Shown here in pieces: positions 24,760-34,688 of a stretch of DNA of 64,000 nt. The notes under the pieces are model-generated. The model saw only the letters and a program-made list of their open reading frames with translations, was not told the DNA's origin and made no database searches. The stretch is taken from positions 186,001 through 250,000 of the forward strand of contig NZ_AUWR01000008.1 of NCBI RefSeq assembly GCF_000455125.1. Reading direction: 5' to 3'. This DNA comes from Mycobacterium sp. UM_WGJ. GTDB taxonomy: Bacteria; Actinomycetota; Actinomycetes; Mycobacteriales; Mycobacteriaceae. The position numbers and the translations under genes were made by a program. Numbering within the stretch: the first letter of the stretch is position 1; each line of letters starts with the position of its first letter.

Positions 24760-25992
24760 CTAGCCGCCGAGGGACGGGCGGGGCATGGTGAATCGACTGG
24801 GCGCCACACGCAGAGCGCTGGACACGGTCTGGCGCCCCGTCGCCGCCGCGCCGCCCATCATGGCGGCCATCGGGCCCATACCCAATGCCGGAGCAGCCCC
24901 GGACAGCTCAGCCGCCGAACCCTCCGGCACCGCCAGTTCGCCGGCAAGCTCGTCTTCGGACAACCACACCGGATCGGTGGAGGCGGCTGCCACCGGGGTG
25001 GCGTCGGCCCAGGCCGGGGGCACCGACAACTGGCCCACCGGGACCACGTCGCTCCCCATGTGGGCCAGTACCGCGCGACGGTCCGCGACTTCAGACTCCG
25101 CTGCCAGCCTATCGTCGTTCACCAGGACGTGCCTGCCGTCTTTTGGCTCACCCGCGCCGGCGTCACCATGGGCGATCAGATAAGCGTTACCGGCCAGCGC
25201 GAAGGAACCCACCGACGAGATGGTCCGCGCTGTCTGCAAGGCGAACGAGGTCGGTCCCAGCACGATGTTGAGGGCAGCGATCACATCCAGCGGCAGCCAC
25301 GGATCCGCCTGAGCGGGCAGCGCCGCGGCCTGCCCGGTCGAGAGGCCGCCAAGCTGCTGCGGCAACTCGGCGAGCAGCGGCGAGAGCAGACTCTGCGTGT
25401 CCGAGGCAGCAGTGGAGCCCGCGGCACCGGCGACCGCGGCGGTCTGGGCCGCGCCGCCGACGGGGTTGGTTGTCTGCGGCGGCTGCTGAAACGGCGCCAA
25501 CTTCGTAGCCGTCGCGGCCGAGGACGCATACCCGAACATCGCCAGGGCGTCTTGGGCCCACATCTCGGCGTATGCGAACTCGGTGGCCGCGATCGCCGGT
25601 GTGTTCTGCCCGAAGATATTGGCTGCAGCCAGGCTCGCAAGCTGAGCACGGTTGGCTGTCACGACCACCGGTGGAACGATCGCGACACGCGCCTGCTCAT
25701 AGCTGGCCGCCGCCGCGCGCGCCTGGCCGGCGGCCCGTTCAACCTGGACAGCCGTTACCGCCGCCCACTCGGCGTAGGGCATTGCCGCTGCGGCCATCGC
25801 CGCAGACGCCCTGCCAGTCCAACCGTCGCCCTGTAAGTCCGCGATCACCGAGTGATAGCCGGTCGCAAATGCACTCAGTTGCGCAGCAAGCGCATCGTAA
25901 GCGGCCGCAGCGGCCAACAGTGGTCCCGAGCCGGGGCCGACATACATTTTCGCCGAGGTGATCTCGGGCGGAGACGTTCCAAAATCCAACAC
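24760..25992 (-). CDS. PPE family protein, PPE-SVP type (second of two tandem paralogues)
   Basis: A 410-residue PPE protein: PPE domain residues 1-180 (FGTSPPEITSAKMYVGPGSGP, turn DGWTGRASAAM), SVP motif VGQLSVPPAW around residue 320 and a C-terminal Met-rich stretch MGPMAAMMGGAA like that of its neighbour. The two proteins align along their whole length but are clearly diverged, so the duplication is old. Start GTG 25992 has GAGGGG about ten bases upstream. No PE or ESX genes nearby. Confidence 0.93.
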   Translation of the reverse strand: MLDFGTSPPEITSAKMYVGPGSGPLLAAAAAYDALAAQLSAFATGYHSVIADLQGDGWTGRASAAMAAAAMPYAEWAAVTAVQVERAAGQARAAAASYEQARVAIVPPVVVTANRAQLASLAAANIFGQNTPAIAATEFAYAEMWAQDALAMFGYASSAATATKLAPFQQPPQTTNPVGGAAQTAAVAGAAGSTAASDTQSLLSPLLAELPQQLGGLSTGQAAALPAQADPWLPLDVIAALNIVLGPTSFALQTARTISSVGSFALAGNAYLIAHGDAGAGEPKDGRHVLVNDDRLAAESEVADRRAVLAHMGSDVVPVGQLSVPPAWADATPVAAASTDPVWLSEDELAGELAVPEGSAAELSGAAPALGMGPMAAMMGGAAATGRQTVSSALRVAPSRFTMPRPSLGG

Positions 25993-26311
25993 CGCGCATA
26001 TCCCCTCTAGTTGCCGTTCTATCGGCGACCAGCGGTGCCGGGCTCCCCCCGCGTTTGCAGTTCATGGAGCTGATCGACCAACGCTGGTTCCACCGGACCG
26101 GATCATGTGACGGCGTCGCCGCCCATCACGGGGAATGCCTTCCGGACAATGACTCCGGCCCGGTGGAAATCTGCTTCCACCTGAGTCCAGCTTCATCGCC
26201 GTGCTCGCCCTGCGCCATCGGAGCTGACACCCAATCGCGGGGGGTGAAAACCTGTAGAAAAGAGCTGCGACCGGCAAGAGCCGCCGGCCGCACCGGCTGC
26301 CCCTGGCGAGC
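25993..26311. other. 319-bp gap between PPE and htpG, no gene seen
   Basis: The gap should hold the PPE promoter (Shine-Dalgarno GAGGGG close to 25992) and the 3' end signals of htpG. The short open frames here lack any protein character. I found no convincing -10/-35 pair or long hairpin. Confidence 0.5.
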
Positions 26312-28255
26312 TCAGACGGTGCGGGCCAGCCGGTGCGCCAGCAGTTCGGCGAAACGTGCCGGATCGTCAAGCGCCCCGCCCTCGGCCAACAGTGCAGTAC
26401 CGTAGAGCAACTCCGCGGTCTCGGCCAGGTCGGCGTCCTCGCCGCCCCGCTCGCCGTGCGCCTGGCGCAGACCGGTGACCAGCGGATGGCTCGGGTTGAG
26501 CTCGAGGATGCGCTTGCCGACCGGGACCTCCTGGCCGTTGGCGCGGTAGATGCGGGCCAACGCCGGCGTCATCTCGAAGGTGTCGGTGATCAGGCACGCA
26601 GGCGACTCGGTCAGCCGGGTCGACAACCGCACCTCTTTGACCTGCTCGGCCAAGGTCTGTTCCAGCCACGCGATCAGGTCGGCGAAGTCCTTCTGCTGCT
26701 CCTCGCGCTCGGCCTCGTGCGCAGCCTTGTCCTCCTCGGAGTCCAGATCCACCTCCCCCTTGGCGGTCGACTGCAGCGGCTTACCGGCGTACTCGGCGAC
26801 GGTGTTCACCCACACCTCGTCGACCGGGTCGGTCAGCAGCAGCACCTCGTAACCCTTGGCCTTGAACGCCTCCAGGTGCGGTGACTTCAGCAGCTGCTGG
26901 CGGGACTCGCCGGTGGCATAGAAGATCTGCTCCTGGCCGTCTTTCATGCGCTCGACATACTCGGCCAGCGTGGTCGGCTCGGAGTCGCTGTGCGTCGAGG
27001 CGAACGAGCTGATCGCCAGCAGCGCCTCCTGATTGTCGAAGTCGGACAGCAGCCCCTCTTTGACGACGCGACCGAACTCGGTCCAGAAGGTGCGGTAGTC
27101 ATCGGGCCGCTGTGACTGCAGCTCCTTGATGGTCGACAGCACCTTTTTGGTCAGCCGCCGCCGAATCGCGTTGATTTGGCGGTCCTGCTGCAGGATCTCC
27201 CGCGAGACGTTGAGGGACATGTCCGCCGCGTCGACGACACCCTTGACGAAGCGCAGGTATTCGGGCATCAGCTGGTCGCAGTCGCCCATGATGAACACGC
27301 GTTTGACGTACAGCTGCACGCCGACCTGGGCGTCCCGGTTGAACAGGTCGAACGGCGCGTGCGACGGGATGAACAGCAGCGCCTGGTATTCGAACGTGCC
27401 TTCGGCCTTCATCGCGATGACCTCAAGCGGGTCATCCCAGGCGTGCGCGATGTGCTTGTAGAACTCGTTGTATTCCTCTTGCGCGACTTCATCTTTGGGG
27501 CGCGCCCACAGCGCCTGCATCGAGTTCAGTGTCTGGGTTTCGACGGTGACCGTCTCGTCTCCACCGTCTTCGGTGGCCGGAGTCACCCGCTCGATCTGCA
27601 TCCGGATCGGCCAGGCGATGAAGTCGGAGTACTTCTTGACCAGACCCCGGATCGTCCACTCCGCGGTGTAGTCGTGCAGCGCATCGTCGGCGTCTTCGGG
27701 CTTGAGGTGCAACGTGATCGACGTGCCCTGCGGTGCTTGCTCGCCCGGGTCGACGGTTTCGATGGTGTAGGTGCCATCACCACTGGATTCCCACCGGATG
27801 GTCTCACTCTGACCGGCCTTGTGGGTGACCATCTCGACCTTGTTGGCGACCATGAACACCGAGTAGAAGCCGATCCCGAACTGGCCGATCAGCTCTTCGG
27901 ACGCCTTGGCGTTCTGCGCTTCACGCAGTTGCTGGCGCAGCTCGGCGGTGCCGGAGCGGGCCAGGGTGCCGATCAGGTCCACCACCTCATCGCGCGACAT
28001 GCCGATGCCGTTGTCGCGTACCGTCAGGGTGCGCGCCGCGGTGTCGACCTCGATCTCGATGTGCAGGTCGGAGGTGTCTGCCTCGAGGTCCTTGTTCCGG
28101 AACGACTCGAGTCGCAGCTTGTCCAGGGCGTCGGAGGCGTTGGAGATCAGCTCCCGCAGGAACGCGTCCTTGTTGGAGTAGACCGAGTGGACCATCAAAT
28201 CCAGCAGCTGCCGAGCCTCAGCCTGAAACTCCAGCTGCTCCACACGTGCGCTCAT
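26312..28255 (-). CDS. htpG: Molecular chaperone HtpG (bacterial Hsp90)
   Basis: A 647-residue Hsp90 homologue equivalent to Rv2299c. The N-terminal GHKL ATPase shows LRELISNASDALDKLR (catalytic Glu, Mg-binding Asn), DNGIGM, GQFGIGFYSVF and GTSITLHLK (lid and gamma-phosphate contacts); the middle domain has NVSREILQQ (ATP-contacting Arg); the C-terminal dimerisation domain completes the chain. It is an ATP-dependent cytosolic dimer assisting folding under stress. ATG 28255; TAAAAT on the minus strand lies about 9 bases upstream. A stand-alone transcription unit. Confidence 0.97.
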   Translation of the reverse strand: MSARVEQLEFQAEARQLLDLMVHSVYSNKDAFLRELISNASDALDKLRLESFRNKDLEADTSDLHIEIEVDTAARTLTVRDNGIGMSRDEVVDLIGTLARSGTAELRQQLREAQNAKASEELIGQFGIGFYSVFMVANKVEMVTHKAGQSETIRWESSGDGTYTIETVDPGEQAPQGTSITLHLKPEDADDALHDYTAEWTIRGLVKKYSDFIAWPIRMQIERVTPATEDGGDETVTVETQTLNSMQALWARPKDEVAQEEYNEFYKHIAHAWDDPLEVIAMKAEGTFEYQALLFIPSHAPFDLFNRDAQVGVQLYVKRVFIMGDCDQLMPEYLRFVKGVVDAADMSLNVSREILQQDRQINAIRRRLTKKVLSTIKELQSQRPDDYRTFWTEFGRVVKEGLLSDFDNQEALLAISSFASTHSDSEPTTLAEYVERMKDGQEQIFYATGESRQQLLKSPHLEAFKAKGYEVLLLTDPVDEVWVNTVAEYAGKPLQSTAKGEVDLDSEEDKAAHEAEREEQQKDFADLIAWLEQTLAEQVKEVRLSTRLTESPACLITDTFEMTPALARIYRANGQEVPVGKRILELNPSHPLVTGLRQAHGERGGEDADLAETAELLYGTALLAEGGALDDPARFAELLAHRLARTV

Positions 28256-28409
28256 AAGTCCCGAATTTTAGCGACGGCCCCATCGCGTTCTTCGGGGGGC
28301 CACGGCACGCCCGACGGCGCCACGACGGCCGCGGACCGCGTCTTTACCCAACCTTGACCAGCTGTTGAATCAACCCCCCGACGATTGCCACGTGACTACC
28401 ATTCAAGCC

Positions 28410-31400
28410 GTGGAGCTGGGGGTTTTGGGACCTCTTCAAGCCCGGCGGGACGGCGCCCCGGTCGCAATCCCGGGCGCCAAACCGCGTGCGATCCTCACGC
28501 TGCTCGGTCTGCACGGTGGTGCGGTCGTGTCAGCCGAAACGCTGATCGATCTGCTCTGGGGTGATGCGCCGCCGCGTACCGCGGCCAAGGCGCTGCAGAC
28601 GCACATCTCCTCGTTGCGCCGGGCGTTGGGCGATGGCTTCGTCCTCACCGAGGGCACGGGCTGGATCCTCAACACCACCGAGGTGGATGCCCCGCGCTAC
28701 AAGCGGGCCATCAAGGCCGGACGAGACGCCGCGGTAGCCGGCGATACCGGTCAAGCGGTGGTCCGCTTCGAAGAGGCGCTGGGCCTGTGGCGCGGAACTC
28801 CGGAACTGCCCGATTCCCGCCGAGGCATCTCGGAAAGGACGCGCTGGCTCGAGGGCCACGCTGCCCTGGTCGAGGACCGTGCCGACGCGTTGCTGGCGAC
28901 GGGCCGGGCCGCCGAGATCGTCGGCGAGCTGGAAGCCGCGGTGGCAGACGCACCGTTGCGCGAGCGGCGATGGGCCCAGCTGATGCTGGCGCTCTACCGC
29001 GCCGGCCGGCAGGGTGACGCGCTGGGCGCGTATCAGCGAGCCCGGTCGCTGCTCGCCGACGATTTGGGGGTCGATCCCGGGCCGGAGCTTCGACGGCTGG
29101 CCGCCGCGATCGTTGCCCAAGACGCCGCACTCGACCACCCCGCAGCCCAGCAGCTTCGGTCGGTGACCCGCGCGGTGACATTTCTGCTCACCGATATCGA
29201 GGGCTCGACCGCCGCGTGGGAAGCCGATGCCGACGCCATGGCGACAGCGCTCGCGCGCCACGACGAACTCGTCGAGCAGGTGGTCACCTCCCGCGGCGGC
29301 CGGCTCATCAAAACCCGTGGCGAAGGCGATGCCACCTTCTCGGTCTTCGACCGGCCCTCAGCGGCGGCCGCCGCGGCTATCGAACTCCAAGACGCAATCC
29401 TGCACGAGCCGTGGGCTTTGCGTGAACCCATGCGGATCAGGATCGCCCTGCACACCGGCGAGGTAGAGCTGCGCGACGGTGACTATTTCGGTCGCGCGGT
29501 CAACCGTGCCGCCCGTCTGCGGTCGCTGGCCGCCGGGGGCCAGATTCTGTGCTCCGGCGCGACGGCCGAGCTCGTCATCGACACCCTGCCCGACGACGTC
29601 GGCCTCGCCGACCTCGGGATGCGTGCGCTGCGTAACCTGCCGCGCCCGGAGCACGTATTCGAGCTTCGCCTCCAGACCGCCGAGCGAGTCGAGGAGACCG
29701 TCGACGCGCCTCTGGAGCGTCCCGAGCTTCCCGCGGTACTGACCGGTCCCGGTCGGTTCGTGGGGCGCGGCCTGGAACTGGAGCGACTCGCCTCCGCATG
29801 GCAGGCCGCGCTCGCGGGTGGCATTCACGCCATGCTGATTGCCGGTGAACCCGGCGTGGGCAAGACACGCCTGTCCGGCGAGTGGGCGCAACAGGCCTTC
29901 AAGCAAGGCGCCGTCGTGCTGTACGGCCGATCCGACGAGGACCTCGGTGCGCCCTATCAGCCGTTCGCCGAAGCACTGCGTTCGCTCGTCCCCTGCATCG
30001 GCGGACACAGACTGCGGGGATTGCGGGGCGTTGAAGCACTACTTCCGTTGATTCCTGGTCTGACCGAGGTACTCCCCGATCTGTCCGCGCCGCCCCGCGC
30101 CGACCCCGACACCGAGCGTTATGCGCTTTTCGACTCCGTGGTCGCGCTTTTGGAACTCGCCTCTGCCAGTGCGTCCATCGTGCTGATACTCGACGATCTG
30201 CACTGGGCGGCCAAGCCGACGCTGTTGCTGTTGCGCCATCTGCTGCGCTTCGGTGATCACACCCGAGTGCAGATCGTCGCGACCTACCGCAACACCGACC
30301 TCGATCGATCCCATCCTCTGGCGGCGATGCTCGCCGATCTTCACCGGGACGGCACCGCAGACCGCCTTGCGCTGAGCGGCCTTGGTGCCGACGATGTGAG
30401 CGCCTATGTCGTCGATGCCGGGTACGACGATGAACAGCTGGCCCGGGCGCTGGCCTCGGTCACCGGCGGGAACCCGTTCTTTTTGATCCAGGCACTGCGG
30501 CATGTGGACGAAAGTGGCGGGGTCTGGGATCCCAACACCTTGCCGCAGGGGGTTCGTGAAGCCGTGAGCCGCAGGCTTTCGCGGCTTCCGGCGGAGACCA
30601 ACAAGGCCCTTGCCGCCGCCGCCGTGGTGGGCAGCCGCTTCGCGGTGGACCTCGTGGAGCGGGTGGTCGAAGAAGACCTCGTCGACGCTTTCGACGAGGC
30701 CTGCAAGGCCGGCATCGTCATCGAAGAGTCCGGCGGGCGGTACCGGTTCAACCACGCCCTCGTCCGGCAGGCGCTGATCGCCGAGCTGGCCTCGGTGCGG
30801 CGCATGCGACTGCACCAACGTATCGCCATCACACTGGAGTCCATGCCCGGCGCAGACGAGGAGCTGCTGGCGGAACTGGCGTATCACTACTTCGAATGTG
30901 CGTGGGCGGGAAACGCGGCCAAGGCCGTCGAGTATTGCCGACGAGCCGCGGATCAGGCGATGTCTCGCCTGGCCTACGAAGGCGCCGCCGATCTGTACGA
31001 CCAGGCGCTGCACGCACTGGAGGAGATCGACGACGAGTTGCCCGATCGCGCCGATCAGACCGCCGATCTGCTGATCGCGCGCTGCGAGGCGCTGCTCGCC
31101 GCGGGAGAGGTGGCATCGGCCACCCATGCGTTCTCGCAATTGCAGGCAGCGACAGTCGATTCGGCTCGCCTGGCGGCGTGGGCGACATGTTTTGACGGCC
31201 AGCTGTCGATGCTGGTGCATCCGGAACGATTGGACGAGATCGAGGCTGCGCTGAGCGTGGCCGCCGACGCGCTGGCCAGGTTGGGCGATGCCGAAGGCCA
31301 AGCAAAGGCCCACACTGTACGGGCCGGATGCCTTGCGCGCCTTGGACGAATCGGCGACTGCGAGATCGCCCTCGACAGCGCGCTGACCGCAGCTCGGCAC

Positions 31401-34400
31401 GCCCGTGAACACCGTCGCGTGAACGCGGTGCTGGCGGGAGCGCCCCTGGCGGCCCTGTGGGGCCCGAACCCGGTTCCGCGCGCCGGCGGGCGTTGTCTTG
31501 ACGTGGTGCGACTGTTGCGCATCACGACGGACTCCCCTGCGGTCGAGGTGACGTCGACGCGATGCCAAGCCGTGTTGGAGGCCTTCCGCGGCCGGGCCGC
31601 CACCGCCCGACGAATGATCGACTCGGCGCGGCGCACGGTGACCGAAATCGGCCTGCGCCATGCCCTGCTCGAGGTTGAGCAGTTCGCCGGAATCATTGAG
31701 CTGGTCGTCGACGAGCCCGGTGACGCCGAGCCACATCTTCGTCAGGCCTATCAGGGCTTTCGCCGCATGGGACTGGACGCCGACACCGCCGAGACCGCTG
31801 CCCTGTTGGGCCGTACCTGCCTGGCTCTCGGCCGAGACGTCGAGGCCGAGGAGTTGTGCACCGAGAGTGAGCGTCTCGCCGGCCACGCGCTGAAGGCGTC
31901 GATCGCCTGGCGCACGCTTCGGGCGCTGCTGTTGACGCGACGCGGGGATCATGCCGCCGCCCGGCGGACGGCCGAGTCCGCGGTCGCCCTGGCTGAACGC
32001 ACCGACGCCTTGGTCGACCACGGCGATGCCTGTCTGGCCCTGGCGACGGTGTTGAATGCCGCCGGCGACGGTGCGGGAGCGCGGGCCGCCGCGGAGCGAG
32101 CGACGGGACTCTACGAGCGGAAAGGCGCCGAGGCGCTTGCCGCCAAGGCGCGCGAGATGTTGGACGAACGGGGGTGCGACCGCGACGACAGCCACGTGGC
32201 GATCGCCGAACTCGAGGCGCGGCAGGCGGAGCCCGAGAAGGCACGTCCTCGACTGCCGCTGGGAAACTTGGCAGGCGCGGTGGCCAAACACTGGCGGGAA
32301 AGGTTCGCGGCGCGTGATTGGGCCGCCATGACAGCTATCGCGGCCGACGATATCTGCACCGATGACCGGCGGGGCGTGGTGGGCGCCGGGGTCCGACGCG
32401 GGCGAGATGTCGCAATCGCCGACATGCGGGTGCTCGCCGAGCTTGATACGAACATGATGTCCACAGTCGTGGCCACCCGCGGCGAGCGTCTCGCCCTCTG
32501 CCTTGACCGACTGTCGGAGCACGATCCCCGGCCCGACGCGTTTCACGGCGAGATACTCAGCCTCGTCGAGATCGACACCGACGGACGGCTCGCGGCCGGT
32601 GTCATCTTCGAGGTTGACGACTTCGCTGACGCCCTGGCCGAACTCGACGCGCGCTATCTCGCCGGCGAAGCCGCCGCCTGCGCACACGCGTGGTCGGTGA
32701 TAACGGCGGCTTTCGGTGCGATGAGTAGACGCGAAATGCCTCCGACCGCGCCCGGCTTCACCGACGTAGACCGCCGTACGCTGGCGGCGGTCGGGTCCGC
32801 AGACCTGATGGCATACCTCAGCGTCGCGCTGAAAGACACGGCACACAACACCATTTACGTCGAAGCCGTGCATCGGCTGACCGACCGCGGCGCGGTGATC
32901 ACCCACGTAGCCAAAGGGAGTTCGCAGGACGGGCTGGACGCCGAGTGGCGCGTTGTCGATACCCTCACGATCGACGGCGATCTCATCAGCCACTGCGAGA
33001 TGTTCGACGAGGCAGATCTCGACGCGGCTCTTGCGCGCTTGGACGAACTGCACCCGCAGCCGCAGCGGCTGCAGAACGCGGCAAGCCAGGTGTCGGAACG
33101 CGTCCTGACGCACTTCGCGGCCCACCAATGGGACGCCCTGGCGACCGTATTGGCCGAGGATTACCACTACGTCGATCACCGAAGCGTGGTGAATGCAGGG
33201 ATTCGACACGGTCGAGATGCAGCAGTCGAGAATCTGCGCGTTGTCGCGAATCTCGGCATCTCAGACCTCAACACCACCGTCATCGCGACCCGGGGCGAGC
33301 GACTCGTGCTGACCCGCAGCGGCTATTCGTTCCGAGATCAAGGACCCGGGGCTTTCGGCGGTGAACAACTCGATGTCGGTGAGATCGATGAGGAGGGGCG
33401 GCTGGTGGCGAGCGTTACGTTCGACTGCGATGACTTCGACGCCGCCATCGCCGAACTGGACGCCCGTTACCTGGCCGGCGAGGCGAGCGCCTGCGCACGC
33501 GCGTGGTCGGTCATAGCGGCCGGCTATGCAGCATTCAACCGACACGACTTTCCCGATCTCGACTGGGTGAACATCGATCACCGTCGCGCGCGGGCGTTCG
33601 CACCCGGTGAATTGACGGCGTATATGCGCGCGACATGGGATCTAGCGCCTGACGTCGGGGGGTACAGCCAGGCCGTGCATCGGCTGAGCCCCCTGGGCGC
33701 GGTCGTCACCCACGTGGTGCGCGGTACCTCACACGAGGGGTTCGAGGCCGAATGGCGCGAAGTCGTTCTGCTCACGGTTGAGGGCGAAATGATCAGCCGC
33801 TGCGAAGTATTCGACGAGGCCGACCTGGACGCCGCGCTCGCCAAATTCGACGAGCTGAGCCGGTCGAGTCCGACGCTGGAGAACGCAGCGACCCGAACCT
33901 GCGTACGCATTGCCGAGGCATTCGACCGCCGTGACGCGGAAGCGATCTTCGCGCTTGCCGACGACGACGGCCGCTACGAGGATCGGCGGAAAGGCCTGCG
34001 CTCGGTCCTCGACGGCCCCGAGCGGCGGAAAGTCATCGACGCCACGCTGCAGACGGTCCCGAGCACCTGGCGGTTGGAGGTCGAACCGATCGCAGTCCGG
34101 GGATCTCGGCTCTCGCTGACCCGCGACTGTTATCGCGACGCCGGTGATCCCGATCGAACCGTCCTCGTCGAGATATTGCATCTCGTGGAAGTCGACACCA
34201 CCGGTCTTATGCAGCACACGGTCACATTCGATCTCGACGACATCGACGCTGCCCTCGCCGAGCTCGACGCCCGTTACCTCGCCGGCGAAGCGGCCGGTTA
34301 CGCGCAGACGTGGTCGCTCGTCACCGACGCGTATGCCGGTTTCAACCGGCGCGAGGTCTTTCCAACCACGCCGGACTGGATCAGCATCGACCACCGACGG

Positions 34401-34676
34401 GGAGCGGGCTTCGAGTCCGGCGACATGATCGCCTACCTGGAGGCCGCCTGGGCCGATTCGCCGGACACCACCATCCACATCGCGGCTGTGCATCGACTCA
34501 GCCAGATCGGCGCCGTCGTCACCCATGTGGCGCAAGGGATCTCACAAGACGGTTTCGCCGCCGAGTGGCGCGATATCGTCGTCATGACTGTCGACGGCCG
34601 CCGGGTCAACCGTTCTGAACTGTTCGACGGGGACGATCTCGACGCCGCGCTGAGCCGGTTCGACGAACTCAGTTGA
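28410..34676 (+). CDS. Giant multidomain regulator: SARP/BTAD - class III cyclase - ATPase - TPR - three NTF2-like double modules
   Basis: A protein of 2,088 residues. Order: OmpR-type winged helix (about 1-90; LIDLLWGDAPPRTAAKALQ), BTAD domain (about 95-240; LGVDPGPELRRLAAAI), class III nucleotide cyclase (about 255-415; metal Asps in FLLTDIEGST and GEGDATF, base-recognising Lys in KTRGEGD, transition-state Asn/Arg in VNRAARLRS, so probably active), an AAA/STAND ATPase (Walker A GEPGVGKTRL about 479, Walker B VLILDDLHW about 591), helical TPR-like repeats (about 780-1270) and three repeats of about 268 residues (1284-2088). GTG 28410 is chosen because TACCAT at 28397-28402 lies 7 bases before it and the SARP domain starts there. 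The cyclase-ATPase-TPR core is known from mycobacterial LuxR-type regulators; here the DNA-binding domain is N-terminal and no LuxR domain exists. Confidence 0.9.
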   Translation: MELGVLGPLQARRDGAPVAIPGAKPRAILTLLGLHGGAVVSAETLIDLLWGDAPPRTAAKALQTHISSLRRALGDGFVLTEGTGWILNTTEVDAPRYKRAIKAGRDAAVAGDTGQAVVRFEEALGLWRGTPELPDSRRGISERTRWLEGHAALVEDRADALLATGRAAEIVGELEAAVADAPLRERRWAQLMLALYRAGRQGDALGAYQRARSLLADDLGVDPGPELRRLAAAIVAQDAALDHPAAQQLRSVTRAVTFLLTDIEGSTAAWEADADAMATALARHDELVEQVVTSRGGRLIKTRGEGDATFSVFDRPSAAAAAAIELQDAILHEPWALREPMRIRIALHTGEVELRDGDYFGRAVNRAARLRSLAAGGQILCSGATAELVIDTLPDDVGLADLGMRALRNLPRPEHVFELRLQTAERVEETVDAPLERPELPAVLTGPGRFVGRGLELERLASAWQAALAGGIHAMLIAGEPGVGKTRLSGEWAQQAFKQGAVVLYGRSDEDLGAPYQPFAEALRSLVPCIGGHRLRGLRGVEALLPLIPGLTEVLPDLSAPPRADPDTERYALFDSVVALLELASASASIVLILDDLHWAAKPTLLLLRHLLRFGDHTRVQIVATYRNTDLDRSHPLAAMLADLHRDGTADRLALSGLGADDVSAYVVDAGYDDEQLARALASVTGGNPFFLIQALRHVDESGGVWDPNTLPQGVREAVSRRLSRLPAETNKALAAAAVVGSRFAVDLVERVVEEDLVDAFDEACKAGIVIEESGGRYRFNHALVRQALIAELASVRRMRLHQRIAITLESMPGADEELLAELAYHYFECAWAGNAAKAVEYCRRAADQAMSRLAYEGAADLYDQALHALEEIDDELPDRADQTADLLIARCEALLAAGEVASATHAFSQLQAATVDSARLAAWATCFDGQLSMLVHPERLDEIEAALSVAADALARLGDAEGQAKAHTVRAGCLARLGRIGDCEIALDSALTAARHAREHRRVNAVLAGAPLAALWGPNPVPRAGGRCLDVVRLLRITTDSPAVEVTSTRCQAVLEAFRGRAATARRMIDSARRTVTEIGLRHALLEVEQFAGIIELVVDEPGDAEPHLRQAYQGFRRMGLDADTAETAALLGRTCLALGRDVEAEELCTESERLAGHALKASIAWRTLRALLLTRRGDHAAARRTAESAVALAERTDALVDHGDACLALATVLNAAGDGAGARAAAERATGLYERKGAEALAAKAREMLDERGCDRDDSHVAIAELEARQAEPEKARPRLPLGNLAGAVAKHWRERFAARDWAAMTAIAADDICTDDRRGVVGAGVRRGRDVAIADMRVLAELDTNMMSTVVATRGERLALCLDRLSEHDPRPDAFHGEILSLVEIDTDGRLAAGVIFEVDDFADALAELDARYLAGEAAACAHAWSVITAAFGAMSRREMPPTAPGFTDVDRRTLAAVGSADLMAYLSVALKDTAHNTIYVEAVHRLTDRGAVITHVAKGSSQDGLDAEWRVVDTLTIDGDLISHCEMFDEADLDAALARLDELHPQPQRLQNAASQVSERVLTHFAAHQWDALATVLAEDYHYVDHRSVVNAGIRHGRDAAVENLRVVANLGISDLNTTVIATRGERLVLTRSGYSFRDQGPGAFGGEQLDVGEIDEEGRLVASVTFDCDDFDAAIAELDARYLAGEASACARAWSVIAAGYAAFNRHDFPDLDWVNIDHRRARAFAPGELTAYMRATWDLAPDVGGYSQAVHRLSPLGAVVTHVVRGTSHEGFEAEWREVVLLTVEGEMISRCEVFDEADLDAALAKFDELSRSSPTLENAATRTCVRIAEAFDRRDAEAIFALADDDGRYEDRRKGLRSVLDGPERRKVIDATLQTVPSTWRLEVEPIAVRGSRLSLTRDCYRDAGDPDRTVLVEILHLVEVDTTGLMQHTVTFDLDDIDAALAELDARYLAGEAAGYAQTWSLVTDAYAGFNRREVFPTTPDWISIDHRRGAGFESGDMIAYLEAAWADSPDTTIHIAAVHRLSQIGAVVTHVAQGISQDGFAAEWRDIVVMTVDGRRVNRSELFDGDDLDAALSRFDELS
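32259..34676 (+). repeat. Three tandem in-frame copies of a ~808-bp module inside the giant regulator
   Basis: Copies lie at about 32259-33067, 33068-33875 and 33876-34676. Each encodes two NTF2/SnoaL-like halves. Landmarks recur in order: an opening N/ENAA-helix, a VxATRGERL strand in copies 1 and 2 (VAVRGSRL in copy 3), ALAELDARYLAGEA followed by A-W/T-W-S, a HRLxxxGAVxTHV strand, and a closing ExFDExDLDAAL segment. Copies are diverged at DNA level, so this is an old duplication within the gene and not an assembly artefact. Confidence 0.85.
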
Positions 34677-34688
34677 TCGCGGCCGCCG

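Noticed and set aside
24583-25836. 417-codon plus-strand open frame opposite the PPE genes
   Set aside because: Arg/Gly/His-rich shadow of PPE coding sequence.
30039-33209. 1,056-codon antisense open frame inside the giant regulator
   Set aside because: It mirrors the high-GC codon pattern of the sense gene, has no domain character, and the sense frame holds recognisable motifs throughout.
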